Assembly (NCBI GenBank): GCA_963971405.1
Contig: OZ020487.1
Coordinates: 21,871,371-21,935,370 of the forward strand
Source of the DNA: Psococerastis gibbosa
Lineage: Eukaryota > Arthropoda > Insecta > Psocodea > Psocidae
Length of the DNA stretch: 64,000 bases
Direction: 5' to 3'
Below the pieces are notes generated by a model. The model searched no databases. It saw only the letters and a list, made by a program, of their open reading frames with translations, and had not been told where the DNA came from. Shown here in pieces: positions 22,270-33,824 of this stretch. A program made the position numbers and the translations under genes. How positions within the stretch are numbered: the first letter of the stretch is position 1; the number at the start of each line of letters is the position of its first letter.

Positions 22270-23600
22270 TCACTTTAGCATAGATTTATTGCAATGTTTG
22301 TAAATTCTTGTTGTCCTCAACCCCTTATGATATAATAATCAGTAAAATCAGATTTTCCGCTTAAGGCAGAGATTTACAAATATTTTGTAAACAAACCAGA
22401 CCTAAGTATTTTTCACAGAAATGGAACGAGCTTTCATTGTAGATTTGCATTTTTAAGCTAAAGTTAAAAATGTAAACAAACAATTTTGAATACTTCCCAT
22501 TACACGAATGTAAAATAATCTTTTTTACATTTTTAACTCTTGAGAAACACAGTAAGGTGCATTATAGAACAATTATAAATCAGGCGGGTAAATTGTCAGT
22601 CATGTCATGTCATGTCAGTAAATGTTGGACACACTATTGTTTCGAAATTTTCCGCATGACAAACTATAGCAATGTTTACAGGATAAATTCTTGCGATAAA
22701 TTGTGGCTGCCAACTATACCAAACAGTTTACGTTTAGTTTTCTATAATTTTTACACCCACAAACATTAGGCGGGGGAATTATCAAGCGTGTTTTAGATGA
22801 TACCTTAATAGATTTTAACTTTTAATATTTTAAAACTTAAACTTTGGTGGGAGAAATCAAGATGCAGCCAGCAGCCGTCGTCTGCTGTCTCTTTGAGGAA
22901 ACCTTGTATAACACATTAATTTCACTTATATAAAATTAGTGGTGAGGACCAATGCGGCGCCCCTTCGGTGCTCTGTCCCGCGCCCCCTATGTGGTACCCA
23001 GCACGACCCTATGCCCATTTACCGATGGCTTGATGCACTATTGTACTACTTGTAGTAGTATTGGTAGGATAACCTAGTCCGTAGTGCAAAATAACTGATA
23101 GTACAGCTACATTAATTTTTTGGTTCATGGTCATACCTACAGTATATAGCGCGTAGATACTCATAAGTGTACATTGTAAATAGCCTACACGCGAAAAATT
23201 CATTAGGTCCTCTATTTTGCTTTGGAGTTGTAAACCACATATAACATAAAAAGCGGTTAGCCTTGCATTGCTGGGCATATTGAAAAGGGCCAGTTTAGTA
23301 GCTAACGTAGAATTCCTATGCTGGTGCAGACATTTACTGTTAAATGGTTAGGACCCGTATCGGCTCGCTACCTATTGTAGGTATGTTTCTTACAGTACTA
23401 GGATATTCAACTGATGTTGATGGTTCAGTTTGTCCTTGGGAGCCTCAAAATTTTTCTTATCTAATTAATCTCGGTCGCACCACCGCTTGAAATGTGTCTT
23501 TATGGAATGCTGTGGAATACTGGACGGTACCGTCATTAACTAATGCATGGCGAGCAAATCCTTACCGAGACCTTTGAAGCGATGATGGGAATCGCCTTAA
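22270..23600. other. Intronic sequence without recognised features
   Basis: Lies in the presumed first intron of sorbitol dehydrogenase. A short (CATGT)n run is at about 22600-22615. An 89-codon frame at 23009-23278 is unassigned. Confidence 0.45.
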
Positions 23601-23610
23601 CATTGAAGAA

Positions 23611-23784
23611 CCAGTAGAATCCGGGCTGATGGGCCGTGGTCGAAAGTCACTGGCTACGGAGCCACCGAGGAACAACCTTCGAAGTCTACGCAGCGCCACT
23701 GCATATGTCGACCGCAGATGTTGACGAAACGTTTGGGAGTTCTCTTTCATTTCGACCACGGCCCATCAGCCCGGATTCTACTGG
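23611..23784. mobile_element. Foldback element, copy 3, with perfect 35-bp arms
   Basis: Bases 23611-23645 (starting CCAGTAGAATCCGGGCTGAT) are exactly complementary to 23750-23784, enclosing 104 bp. The loop includes AAGTCTACGCAGCGCCACTG and CGCAGATGTTGACGAAACGT, shared with the other two copies. The element may extend to about 23822, where GGCGGTGAAAGTCTTTGCAG matches copy 1. It lies in the presumed first intron of sorbitol dehydrogenase. Confidence 0.8.
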
Positions 23785-24319
23785 CTCTTCACTCGACTCC
23801 GGCGGTGAAAGTCTTTGCAGTTAGGTCTACACCCCAGTTGCCCCAGTGATACAAGTCTCTTTGAGTACTTAGTACTGGGGTAGACATTGAAAACTGAACA
23901 AGAAAAACTGTAATATACCATTTACTTACTAACCCTAACATTACTGCCAATACTTCGACTCTTGATTTAGATGTGCAAAGCAAGGTCTCTATTAAAATAG
24001 AGTCTGTTCTTCCGTAATGCTAAGTCAAAAAAGATAAAATATTTTTTACAACATGGGTTTCACAGTTTTCTGACACTACTTTCATCATCTTGAAAACGGC
24101 TTATAGCCTAATTATACTGCTAACGACGTAGTAAATACAAGAGAAGCAGACAAATGTTTTGCACATTGTGGTTGGTCGCTGTACTACGAGTCGGAAGGCT
24201 GGTGTTGCGGCAACTCGAAAAAAAGTCAGGCGCATTGATTAGTTACTAAGCGGCTCAGCCGCGTACCGTACCATAAAACGCCATTGATTTCAAGCAAGCA
24301 CGTGACAGGATTTTATTTC

Positions 24320-25170
24320 GGGGGGGGGGGGGGTGGTATGGAATACCCCTAGTAAAATGGCGGGTCCCCCCCCCCCGGGAAATTTTAAGAATTTACATGC
24401 AAAAACACACAGTTTTGGTCAGAGGCGGTCCCGCCGGTCCCAGAACTCATTAAAGGGGGAGGAACTTTTCAGTAGCGTAACGATAGATTTTCGAAGGGGG
24501 TGGTGTATAATTGGCCGCCCCTCCACTCATTTTCATAAGAGTGTATAAAATGGGGAAAGCCGTTCTCATGGACGTACGCAGCCTTTACAGTAATGACGTT
24601 AGGGTCCTTTACGCATGAGCCAGAGTGTTCGGAGGATACGAAGGGAGGCCCGGGTATTTTTTTTATTTTTTTAAATAGGGCTGAAATATTGGGGTTTTAC
24701 GCATTTTCAGAGCAATAAGGTTTCTATAGTACAGGGAACTAATCAAATTGAGCCCAAGGGGGGCCCGGGGATTTCCCCCGGTAGAAATTTTATTGAGTGC
24801 AGTTAGCACTTGGATTTTAGAGGCAAAGACTGTAACTGCCTTCCAAAGGGAGGGGGGGGGGGGTGGGAATTGCCCGCAGTGTCGGTCGCTGCGTCCACCT
24901 CTGGTTTTAGTGTTTTTAGAAGGAGAAAAAAATTACAGGTGAAACATTAAAGTGAACAATGCAAGGTTAAAAAAGTGAGATCTCTACCAAACACAGAATA
25001 TTGAATGTAAAAATTCCTTTTATCAATAAATCACTCCATAAAAATATATACAAAAAACCTCATTTCACTCATTTACAATAATAATCTCTTTTTTCTTATT
25101 TTTTTTTTTACATTTCGGGGGGGGGGGGGCTTCAGCCCCCAAAGCCACCTCCCTGGCTACGTGCCTGATT
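24320..25170. repeat. Cluster of degraded MITE ends with G/C homopolymers
   Basis: Blocks with CCCCCGGGAAATTTTAAGAA (24.37 kb), GGCCCGGGTATTTTTTTT (24.65 kb), AGCCCAAGGGGGGCCCGGGG (24.75 kb) and CACCTCCCTGGCTACG (25.15 kb) resemble ends and interior repeats of the 11.6-kb and 22.1-kb elements. None has a clear partner end, so these are nested fragments. Everything lies in the presumed first intron of sorbitol dehydrogenase. Confidence 0.5.
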
Positions 25171-25599
25171 TCAAGAAATATAGTATTTGACATAACATGA
25201 CAGTATAGGTACATTTCACTGCTTGGGTCTTTAGACACCATTTAAAAAAATTTAAAATCTCAATTTTTTTAAATATACCCGACGCACATCACACATAGGC
25301 TATATGACAATAATTCGTGTATTTTCATAGTAATTTTTACATTTTTTTAACAAACGCTGAAGTACCCCCTCATGCCAGCGGCGCGGCGTCCGAGAGTAGC
25401 ACTCAATAACTAACACTGAAAATTACTTTCTACTAACTACGAGCTAATTTTTACTAGCCTAACTATGCCTAACATTATTAAAAATATATCTGTAAATTAT
25501 ACAACTAGCACACCCGAATCTTCATGTCAATACTGGGTATAATTCAGTTTTCCTTATTTGACCCAAACATAATATAGCCTGAAACACATGGTTACTTAC

Positions 25600-25660
25600 A
25601 TATGATTGGGATTCGCCGTCCGTTCAGCCGTAAGTGCGCTTGAGAACTGAGGCTGGTTGA
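25600..25660 (-). promoter_or_regulatory. Probable core promoter and non-coding first exon of the sorbitol dehydrogenase gene
   Basis: The coding start exon is preceded directly by a splice acceptor (tttttacag at 21072-21080, minus strand), so an upstream 5' UTR exon is expected. At 25648 on the minus strand lies an initiator, TCAGTT with A as +1. A DPE-like GGACG sits exactly at +28 to +32 (25621 down to 25617). A consensus donor, GTAAGT, begins at 25599. This predicts a 49-nt non-coding exon (25600-25648) and a 4.5-kb first intron. No TATA box is needed for a DPE promoter. The surrounding 25.60-25.76 kb is locally GC-richer than its flanks. The element match is seen directly; the link to the gene is inferred from the acceptor and from strand order. 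Confidence 0.5.
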
Positions 25661-25894
25661 AATATTGAGCTGCGCGACGTCGACTTCTTCGGCGTTTTGT
25701 GGCCTGATGTGATAATTCCGAGCGGGAGGCTCGGAGGCAAGCTTATTGGCGGCGCTCTCTATCATCTATTGCTTAAGACTTCCGATAAAGCGACTGCTCA
25801 TGAGACATTCCACCTTCTGGAATGCTCATTTGAGCCTTACGTTGGTCATAAGGGTGGGTCATGGAACTAGTGGTACAAAATAAAATAATCGTCA

Positions 25895-26095
25895 GTATAT
25901 GTAGATTAGTGGTAAGAACTCTGACTTTCAGCCGCAAGGTTGTTGGTTCGAGTCCTACACATGCTACATTTTCTGGCCATGCTTCGGAGGGCATGTAAAA
26001 CAAACGGTCCCGGGCCTTCCTAGTTGAGTGTAAGAGAGGGTTTTATAGCCCTAACTCTGCTAGGTTGGCTTAGTAATAAAGCAAAAAGTCATTAT
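25895..26095 (+). mobile_element. tRNA-derived SINE with LINE-type 3' tail
   Basis: An A-box-like TAGTGGTAAGAACTC (about 25905-25925) and a B box GGTTCGAGTCC (about 25945) mark a tRNA-related head. Its antisense translation gives the familiar GLEPTTLRLKV string. The core ATGCTTCGGAGGGCATGTAA matches the 5.0-kb SINE. The 3' part, TAGTTGAGTGTAAGAGAGGG to CAAAAAGTC, matches the 3' UTR of the LINE in sorbitol dehydrogenase intron 3. It lies about 250 bp upstream of the predicted promoter, on the opposite strand. Confidence 0.75.
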
Positions 26096-27149
26096 TATTA
26101 TCTTCTTCTTCAGTCGGTACTCCCCTGCTCCGAAGGAATATATTTATAAACATACAAATACACCATTGGAATGCAAAAATCCTGTGGGCCCCCAAGTCAA
26201 TAAAGTTGACGGGGGCTCGCACAGTAAACGCTATAGATGATGCAATATTTTTTTCTATTCACGTCTGTATTAGCAAAGAACTTAGTTTGAATTTCAAATT
26301 TGATCATACAATTTAAAATTATAAATTAATAAGAATGCCTTCTTAGTCTGCCTAAACATTGTTTTAAATGCAATTCAAATGGGATTGCTGGAAATGACTT
26401 TTTTTGCGTCATTTTTTAGAAATTTTAGAAAGTTTGTTCCACTCGTGTTTAATGGGTGAAGGGGTGAATTAGACAATATGTATTTATACTCGTTTGAAAC
26501 CTCTATTCATGCTGCTTCTAATGAGGCATTAAAAATTATTTCGGTTGAAAATTGAAGCTGTGGAATTTTTGAAGTTACACTAAGAGAAATATTGGGCTGT
26601 TTTCAAGTATCGGACACCCATTTTTCGGTCCAACAACAAAATTTCGAAAACTTATCGTAGATTACTACACATTACTGCACTTAACGAATTTTTTACTTCA
26701 TAAATTTATTTCCAGCAACTGTTAATTGTTTGGAGTAACTAAACGTTTGTAGGTTAAAGCTATGGGTATCGACTAGTTACTCGCTGAATGTTTATACTGA
26801 CTGTTGCATAAACATTTAAAAAAAAAAAATTAACATACATATTTCTGCAAAAAATGCCAGTAATGGGCACCGTAGTCCCAGTATTGGGCACCCCAGTTTT
26901 GGTCAGTGTAAGGAATAATAAAAACTGCAATTTATACTAAAGTTTGACTGCCTGAGGCAATCCTTTATTATAATAAGGAATAATATGTGACAAATTCCCT
27001 CAAATTTCATATTCCCCTAAATAAGTTGGTCTTTGAGAAGGCATATTTATGACCATGCCATTGACTGATTGGGGATTGCATCTTCTTGCTCTTTGTTATC
27101 CTCATTAACAATATTACTATCAGAGGACTCATCGTGCAATGATATAGCA

Positions 27150-30100
27150 TAATCATCCTCGTCATCAGTTTCGTCGTTTGTGAGGCATATTTCAAACTTC
27201 TTTTTCGTGGCTTTTCTCCCTTTCCTGATTGCCTTTTTGCCTGCTCCTCCATTCCTCGGGACCTTTTCTCTTTCGCTTCTGCAGCCTCACGGTCCTTCTT
27301 CTCCCTATTGGCTAAATTCTCTTCATCCCTTTTTAATAAAATTATGTTCCTCACTCATTGACATTCCCTGCTGCACTGCAGCTCCGTCTATAAAGAAAAT
27401 ATTTTTTTCTTGCTTGGACTCATTTTAATTAACTGGCACCGACAGAAAGCACGACCAATTAACAGCAAATCAAATTAATAGAGATTGCTTATGAGTGCCC
27501 ATTTCTAGCTTCTGTACACTATTCCAATAATGGGCACTCAGGAGCCCATTGCTGGCAGGTTTACTAAAACAAGATTCCAGAAATGGGCAGCCCCCCCCCC
27601 ACTTAAACACTTAAAAAATATATACTTGACCTTTAAGTTATGGATAAATTAAAATTAACATATTTGTGATTATGGCGAATGACTTGCAAAAAAAAAAAAT
27701 TAAAAGTTTTCTGGTAATAACGTGGGCGAAAGAGGCCTATTTTTGTTGAAAATCGTGCGCACCGCCTGACGTTTCACAGCCCCAAAGCCGGACCTCTCGC
27801 ATGATCACCACAAATATAGCATGGGCTGCAAGAGGAAGAATAGACGAAGATATGAGTACAATTTAAATTAAGAATGCCTTCTTAATCAAAATTTGTTTAA
27901 ACCCGCCATTGCAATTTAAATGGGATTTCTGGAAATGCATTTTTTCGCGTCATTTTTTAGAAATTTTAGAAAGTTTGTGTTCCACTCGTGTTATGGGGTG
28001 AAGGGGTGAATTTGAAAATATGTATTTATACTCGTTTGAAACCTCTATTCATACTGCTTCTAATGAGGCATTAAAAATTAACTTCGGTTGGAAATATCAG
28101 GCTGTGGAATTTTTGAAGTTACACTGAGAGAAATATTGGGCTGTTTGCAAGTATCGGACACCCATTTTTCGGTCCGATAACAGAATTTCGAAGACTTATC
28201 GTAGATTACCACACATTACTACACCTAACGAATTTTTTACTTCATAAATTTATCCAGCAACTGTTAACTGTTTGGAGTAACTATACGTTTATATGTTAAA
28301 GCTATGGGTATGGACTAGTTACTCGCTGAATGTTTACTGACTGTTGCATCAACTTTTTTTTTTAAAATAATTAACATACATGTTTCTGCAAAAAATGCCT
28401 GTAATGGGCACCGTAGTCCCAGTATTGGGCACCCCAGTTTTGGTCAGTGTAAGGAATAATAAAAACTGCAATTTATACTCAAGTTTGACTGCCTGAGGCA
28501 ATCCTTTATTATAATAAGGAATGATATATGACAAATTCCCTCAAATTTCATATTCCCCTAAATAAATTGGTCTTTGAGAAGGCATATTTATGACCTTGCC
28601 ATTGACTGATTGGGGATTGCATCTTCTTGCTCTTTGTTATCCTCATTAACAAAATTACTATCAGAGGACTCATCGTGCAATGATATAGCATAATCATCCT
28701 CGTCATCAGTTTCGTCGTTTGTGAGGCATATTTCAAACTTCTTTTTCGTGGCTTTTCTCCCTATCCTGATTGCCTTTTTGCCTGCTCCTCCATTCCACGG
28801 GACCTTTTCTCTTTCGCTTCTGCAGCCTCACGGTCCTTCTTCTCCCTATTGGCTAAATTCTCTTCATCCCTTTTTAATAAAATTATGATCCTCACTCATT
28901 GACATTCCCTGCAGCACTGCAGCTCCGTCTATAAAGAAAATATTTTTTTCTTGCTTGGACTCATTTTAATTAACTGGAACCGACAGAAAGCACGACCAAT
29001 TAACAGCAAATCAAATTAATAGAGAATGCTTATGATTGCCCATTTCTAGCTTCTGTACACTATTCCAATAATGGGCACTCAGGAGCCCATTGCTGGCAGG
29101 TTTACTAAAACAAGATTCCAGAAATGGGCACCCCCCCCCCACTTAAACACTTAAAAAATATATACATGACCTTTAAGTTATGGATAAGTTAAAATTAACA
29201 TATTTGTGAGTATGGCGAATGACTTGCAAAAAAAAAAAAAATTAAAAGTTTTTCTCTAAAGGATTAAAGTCCCAATTATTTTATAGGAAGTCACTATGTT
29301 TGATGTATATATGAAAAAATAATAATAACTCAAGTCTTAACAAAATCTTTGTCTGCAAAATCTAGCCAATTATCTCGAAGAAATTCTCCGGGCCCCCATT
29401 GTTTAGAGTATATTCTTCTGTCCTGGACCCCCCCTTTGGTGGGCCTCGCGCAGAATCTCGCTCCGGGCCTCTCAAACCCACGGGCCGGACCTGGTTACGC
29501 CTCTGAGCATTGCTATTATAATCTTCCGAGAACTTGCCAGGACATTTTTTTTTTGTTTTATTGAGAATGGGTGAAGGGCGAGGCTTCTGGAGGATTTACA
29601 GATTTTCTGTTTTTTTTTTTAATTTTTTATTAGGGGCTTAGCCCCCCCCCCCCCAGACTTTTTGAGATTTTCCCCCAATTATTTATACTCAAGTTTGACT
29701 GCCTGAGCCAATCTTTTATTATAATAAGGAACAATGTATGACAAATTCCCTCAAATTTCATATTCCCCTAAATAAGTTGGTCTTTCAGAAGGCATATTTA
29801 TGACCTTGCCATTGACTGATTGGGGATTGCATCTTCTTCATCTTTGTCATCCTCATTAACAAAATTACTATGAGAGGACTCATCGTGCAATGATATAGCT
29901 TAATCATCCTCGTCATCAGTTTCGTCGTATGTGAGACATATATCAAACTTCTTTTTCGTGGCTTTTCTCCCTTTCCTGGTTGCCTTTTCGCCTGCTCCTC
30001 CATTCCTCGGGACCTTTTCTCTTTCGCTTTTGCAGCCTCACGGTCCTTCTTCTCGCTATTGGCTTAATTCTCTTCATCCCTTTTTAATAAAATTATGTTC

Positions 30101-30200
30101 CTCACTCATTGACATTCCCTGCTGCACTGCAGCTCCGTGTATGAAGAAAATATTTTTTTCTTGCTTGGACTCAATTTAATTAACTGGAACCGACAGAAAG
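27150..30200. repeat. 3-kb segment duplicated at 34.70-37.80 kb
   Basis: Markers 27180, 29349 and 29931 correspond to 34732, about 36890 and 37485, with offsets of 7.54-7.55 kb. The copy includes the MITE-like CGGGCCGGACCTGGTTACGC block. The 35.9-39.0 kb stretch is in turn repeated at 46.2-49.3 kb (offset 10.285-10.290 kb), showing layered duplication. Confidence 0.8.
29349..29660. repeat. MITE-like insert carried by part of the array units
   Basis: TCTGCAAAATCTAGCCAATT, CTCCGGGCCCCCATTG, TTTGGTGGGCCTCGCGCAGA and CACGGGCCGGACCTGGTTAC are followed by TACGCCTCTG and a GGGGCTTAGCCCCCC block. The segment is not typical of the rest of the unit. It recurs at 36.9, 39.03, 40.2, 42.3, 47.2, 50.5, 51.7, 53.8, 54.95 and 57.0 kb, so it entered before amplification. 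Two subtypes alternate (CTCCGGGCCTCTCAAACC and CTCCTGGCCTCGCGAACC). Confidence 0.65.
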
Positions 30201-30280
30201 CACGAACAATGAACAGCATAACAAGTTAATAGAGATTGCTTATGAGCGCCCATTTCTAGCTTCTGTACACTATTCCATCA

Positions 30281-30331
30281 GGTGCCCATTACTGGCAGGT
30301 TTGCTAAAATAGGATTCCAGTAATGGGCACC
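30281..30331. repeat. Perfect hairpin GGTGCCCATTACTGG / CCAGTAATGGGCACC (representative)
   Basis: Fifteen-base arms at 30281-30295 and 30317-30331 enclose a 21-base loop, followed by a C homopolymer. The same perfect or near-perfect arms recur near 34.26, 37.85, 41.12, 43.15, 45.93, 48.14, 52.60, 55.86 and 57.89 kb. Other units have a decayed version (CCCATTGCTGG / CCAGAAATGGG). The arms are the same motif found at the putative element ends. Confidence 0.85.
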
Positions 30332-30605
30332 CCCCCCCCTTAAACACTTAAAAAATATGAACTTGACTTTTAAGTTTCGGTCCGATAACAAAATTTCGAA
30401 AACTTATCGTAGATTACTACACATAACTACACTTAACGAATTTTTGACCTCATAAATTTATTTCCAGCAACTGTTAATTGTTTGGAGTAACTATACGTTT
30501 ATAGGTTAAAGCTATGGGTATGGACTAGTTACTCGCTGAATGTTTACTGACTGTTGCATAAACTTTTAAAAAAAAAAAAATAACATACATATTTCTGCAA
30601 AAAAA

Positions 30606-31760
30606 GCCAGTAATGGGCACCGTAGTCCCAGTATTGGACACCCCAGTTTTGGTCAGTGTAAGGAATAATAAAAACTGCAATTTCTACTCAAGTTTGACTG
30701 CCTGAGGCAATCCTTTATTATAATAAGGAATAATATATGACAAATTCCCTCAAATTTCATATTCCCCTAAATAAGTTGGTCTTTGAGAAGGCATATTTAT
30801 GACCTTGCCATTGACTGATTGGGGATTGCATCTTCTTGCTCTTTGTCATCCTCATTAACAATATTACTATCAGAATACTCATCGTGCAATGATATGGCTT
30901 AATCATCCTCGTCATCAGTTTCGTCGTACTATCAGAGGACTCATCGTGCAAGGATATAGCTTAATCATCCTCGTCATCAGTTTTGTCGTATGTGAGGCAT
31001 ATATCAAACTTCTTTTTCGTGGCTTTTCTCCCTTTCCTGGTTGCCTTTTCGCCTGCTCCTCCATTCCTCGGGACCTTTTCTCTTTCGCTTCTGCAGCCTC
31101 ACGGTCCTTCTTCTCGCTATTGGCTTAATTCTCTTCATCCCTTTTTAATAAAATTATGTTCCTCACTCATTGACATTCCCTGCTGCACTGCAGCTCCGTG
31201 TATGAAGAAAATATTTTTTTCTTGCTTGGACTCATTTTAATTAACTGGAACCGACAGAAAGCACGAACAATTAACAGCAAATCAAATTAATAGAGATTGC
31301 TTATGAGCGCCCATTTCTAGCTTCTGTACACTATTCCATGAGGTGCCCATTACTGGCTGGTTTGCTAAAATACGATTCCAGTAATGGCCACCCTCCTTCA
31401 ACACTTAAATAATATAAAATTGACCTTTAAGTTATGGATAAGTTAAAATTAACATATTTGTGAGTATGGCGAACGACTTGCAATACGAAAAAAATTAAAA
31501 GTTTTCTGGTAGGAGATGGATAAAAATATTACATACCTTAACCTCGTGCGTGACTTTGCAAACTTTTTACGCGCCAGTTGCCATGTTTGTTCTCGCCCCT
31601 TCAGAGATGCCAACATAATTATTTCTACTGCCACAACGATATTTATAAGAGCTTTTCTGTCTAATTTGGCGCAAAATTCAAAAGAAAAGATCGAAACTTA
31701 AAGATTTTATGACGCTATTCGTATGAAAGTGCCCATTACTGGACGGGTACCCATTCCTGG
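30606..31760 (-). mobile_element. Putative full-length non-autonomous unit of the array transposon
   Basis: Both ends carry two tandem copies of a CCAGTAATGGGCAC-like motif in inverted orientation. At 30607-30640 these are CCAGTAATGGGCACC and CCCAGTATTGGACACC; at 31729-31760 the complements are GTGCCCATTACTGG and ACCCATTCCTGG. Between them, on the minus strand, is a 5' segment ATGTTGGCATCTCTGAAGGG that runs into a donor-like AAGGTATGT, then internal hairpin motifs and the lysine-rich/acidic coding tail. No transposase catalytic core is seen. Superfamily assignment (perhaps pogo/Tigger-like from the charged C-terminal tail) is a guess. Confidence 0.45.
30865..30988. repeat. 62-bp internal tandem duplication defining variant D
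   Basis: TACTATCAGAATACTCATCG... (30865-30926) is repeated as TACTATCAGAGGACTCATCG... (30927-30988). The later D units at about 43.73-43.86 and 58.48-58.60 kb carry the same duplication. Its length is not a multiple of three, so it shifts the coding-tail frame. Confidence 0.85.
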
Positions 31761-32570
31761 GCGGTTTACCCTAGTTGATAATAACGTAGGCGAAAGAGGC
31801 CTATTTTTGTTGAAAATCGTGCGCACCCCCTGACGTTTCACACCCCCAAAGCCAGACCTCTTGCATGATCACTACAAACATAGCATGGGCTGAAAGAGGT
31901 ACAATAGACGATGACATGGGTACAATTTAAATTAAGAATGCCTTCTTAATACGCCTAAAAAATTGCTTTAAACCCGCCCATATAATTTAAATGGGATTGG
32001 TGCAAATGAATTTTTTCGCGTCATTTTCTAGAAATTTTTGAAAGTTTGTGGTCCACTCGTGCTTAAGGGGTGATGGGGTGAATTTGAAAATATGTATTTA
32101 TACTGGTTTGAAACCTCTATTCATAATGCTTCTAAACAGGCATTAAAAATTAATTTCGGTCGGAAATTGCAGGCTGTGGAATTTTTGAAGTTACACTGAG
32201 AGAAATATTGGGATGTTTTCAAGTAGGCCTATCGGACACCCATTTTTTGGTCCGATAACAAAATTTCGAAAACTTATCGTAGATTACTATACTCATTACT
32301 ACACTTATCAAATTTTTTCTTCATAAATTTATTTCCAGCCATTGACTGATTGGGGATTGCATCTTCTTGCTCTTTGTTATCCTCATTAACAAAATTACTA
32401 TCAGAGGACTCATCGTGCAATGATATAGCATAATCATCCTCGTCATCAGTTTCGTCGTTTGTGAGGCATATTTCAAACTTCTTTTTCGTGGCTTTTCTCC
32501 CTTTCCTGATTGCCTTTTTGCCTGCTCCTTCATTCCTCGGGACATTTTCTCTTTCGCTTCTGCAGCCCGT

Positions 32571-32720
32571 GATGGGTTCTGTCTTAGTTGCTAGGTTAGT
32601 ATTATAAGATGTTAATATTAATTATAGAATAATAATTAAATAATAAAACTAGGTATGCGGTACATTATACATTATTTGGCAAATTATATATTATATAATA
32701 TTATAATATAAAGGATAAAT
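32571..32720. other. Unique AT-rich junction in the array
   Basis: The array unit breaks off after TTCTGCAGCC, is followed by about 150 bp of AT-rich sequence absent from other units, and resumes with ATATTACTTACCTCAACCTC. A second break at 32338 fuses TTTATTTCCAGCC directly to ATTGACTGATTGGGG. This unit is therefore an internally deleted and rearranged copy. Confidence 0.6.
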
Positions 32721-33824
32721 ATATTACTTACCTCAACCTCGTGTGAGACTTTGCAAACTTTTTACGCGCCAGTCACCATGTTTGTTCCCGCCCCTTCAGA
32801 GAGGCCAACATAATTATTTCTTCTGCCACGACGATATCTATAAAAGCATTTCTGTCTAATTTGGCGCAAAATTGAAATGAAAAGATCGAAAAATAAAGAT
32901 TTTATGACGCTATTCGTGTGAAAGTGCCCATTACTGGACGGTTTTCCCTAGTAGATAATAACGTGGGCAAAAGAGACATATTTTTGTTGAAAATTGTGCG
33001 CACCCCCTGACGTTTCACACCCCCAAAGCCAGACCTCTCGCGTGATCACCACAAATATAGCATGGGCTGCAAGAGGAAGAATAGACGAAGATATGAGTAT
33101 AATTTAAATAAAGAATGCCTTCTTAATCTGCCTACAAAATTTGTTTAAACGCGCCATTGCAATTTAAATGGGATTCCTGGAAATGCATTTTTTCGCGTCT
33201 TTTTTTGAAAATTAGAAAGTTTGTGTTCCACTCGTGTTTAAGGGGTGAAGGGGTGAATTTGAAAATATGTATTTATACTCGGTGAAACCTTTATTCATAC
33301 TGCTTTAAATGAGGCATTAAAAATTACTTTCGGTTGAAAATTGCAGGCTGTGGAATTTTTGAAGTTACACTGAGAGAAATATTGGGCTGTTTTCAAGTAT
33401 CGGACACACATTTTTCGGTCCGATAACGAAATTTCGAAAACATATCGTAGATTACTACACATTACTACACTTAACGAATTTTTAATTTCATAAATTTATT
33501 TCCAGCAAGTGTTAATAGTTTGGAGTAACTAAACGTTTGTATGTTAATGCTATGGGTGTGGACTGGTTACCCGCTGAATGTTTACTTGCTGTTGCATAAA
33601 CTTTAAAAAAAAAATAATTAACATACATATTTCTGCAAAAAATGCCTGTAATGGGCACCCCAGTTGTGGTCAGTGTAAGGAATAATAAAAACTGCAATTT
33701 ATACTCAAGTTTGACTGCCTGAGGCAATCCGTTATTTTAATAAGGGATATTATATGACAAATTCCCTCAAATTTCATATTCCCCAAAATAAGTTGGCCTT
33801 TGAGAAGGCATATTTATGACCTTG

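Larger units (their letters stand above)
30240..32340. repeat. Variant-D segment, repeated at 43.1-45.1 and 57.85-59.9 kb
   Basis: Markers 30757, 30983 and 31516 recur at 43626, 43852 and 44385 (offset 12869) and at 58368, 58594 and 59127. The first copy retains TACCCATTCCTGGGCGGTTT at 31748-31767. The later two copies are deleted from about GACGGG to GACCTCTTGCATGATC, so the first copy is the more complete. Confidence 0.8.

Noticed and set aside
23636-23824. Conserved peptide MSTADVDETFG in three repeats
   Set aside because: It occurs on both strands because the arms are self-complementary. The frame is interrupted in the 12.2-kb copy, so coding selection is not supported.
25895-25975. Functional tRNA gene
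   Set aside because: A and B boxes are present, but no cloverleaf with paired acceptor stem closes. The sequence continues into a SINE body.
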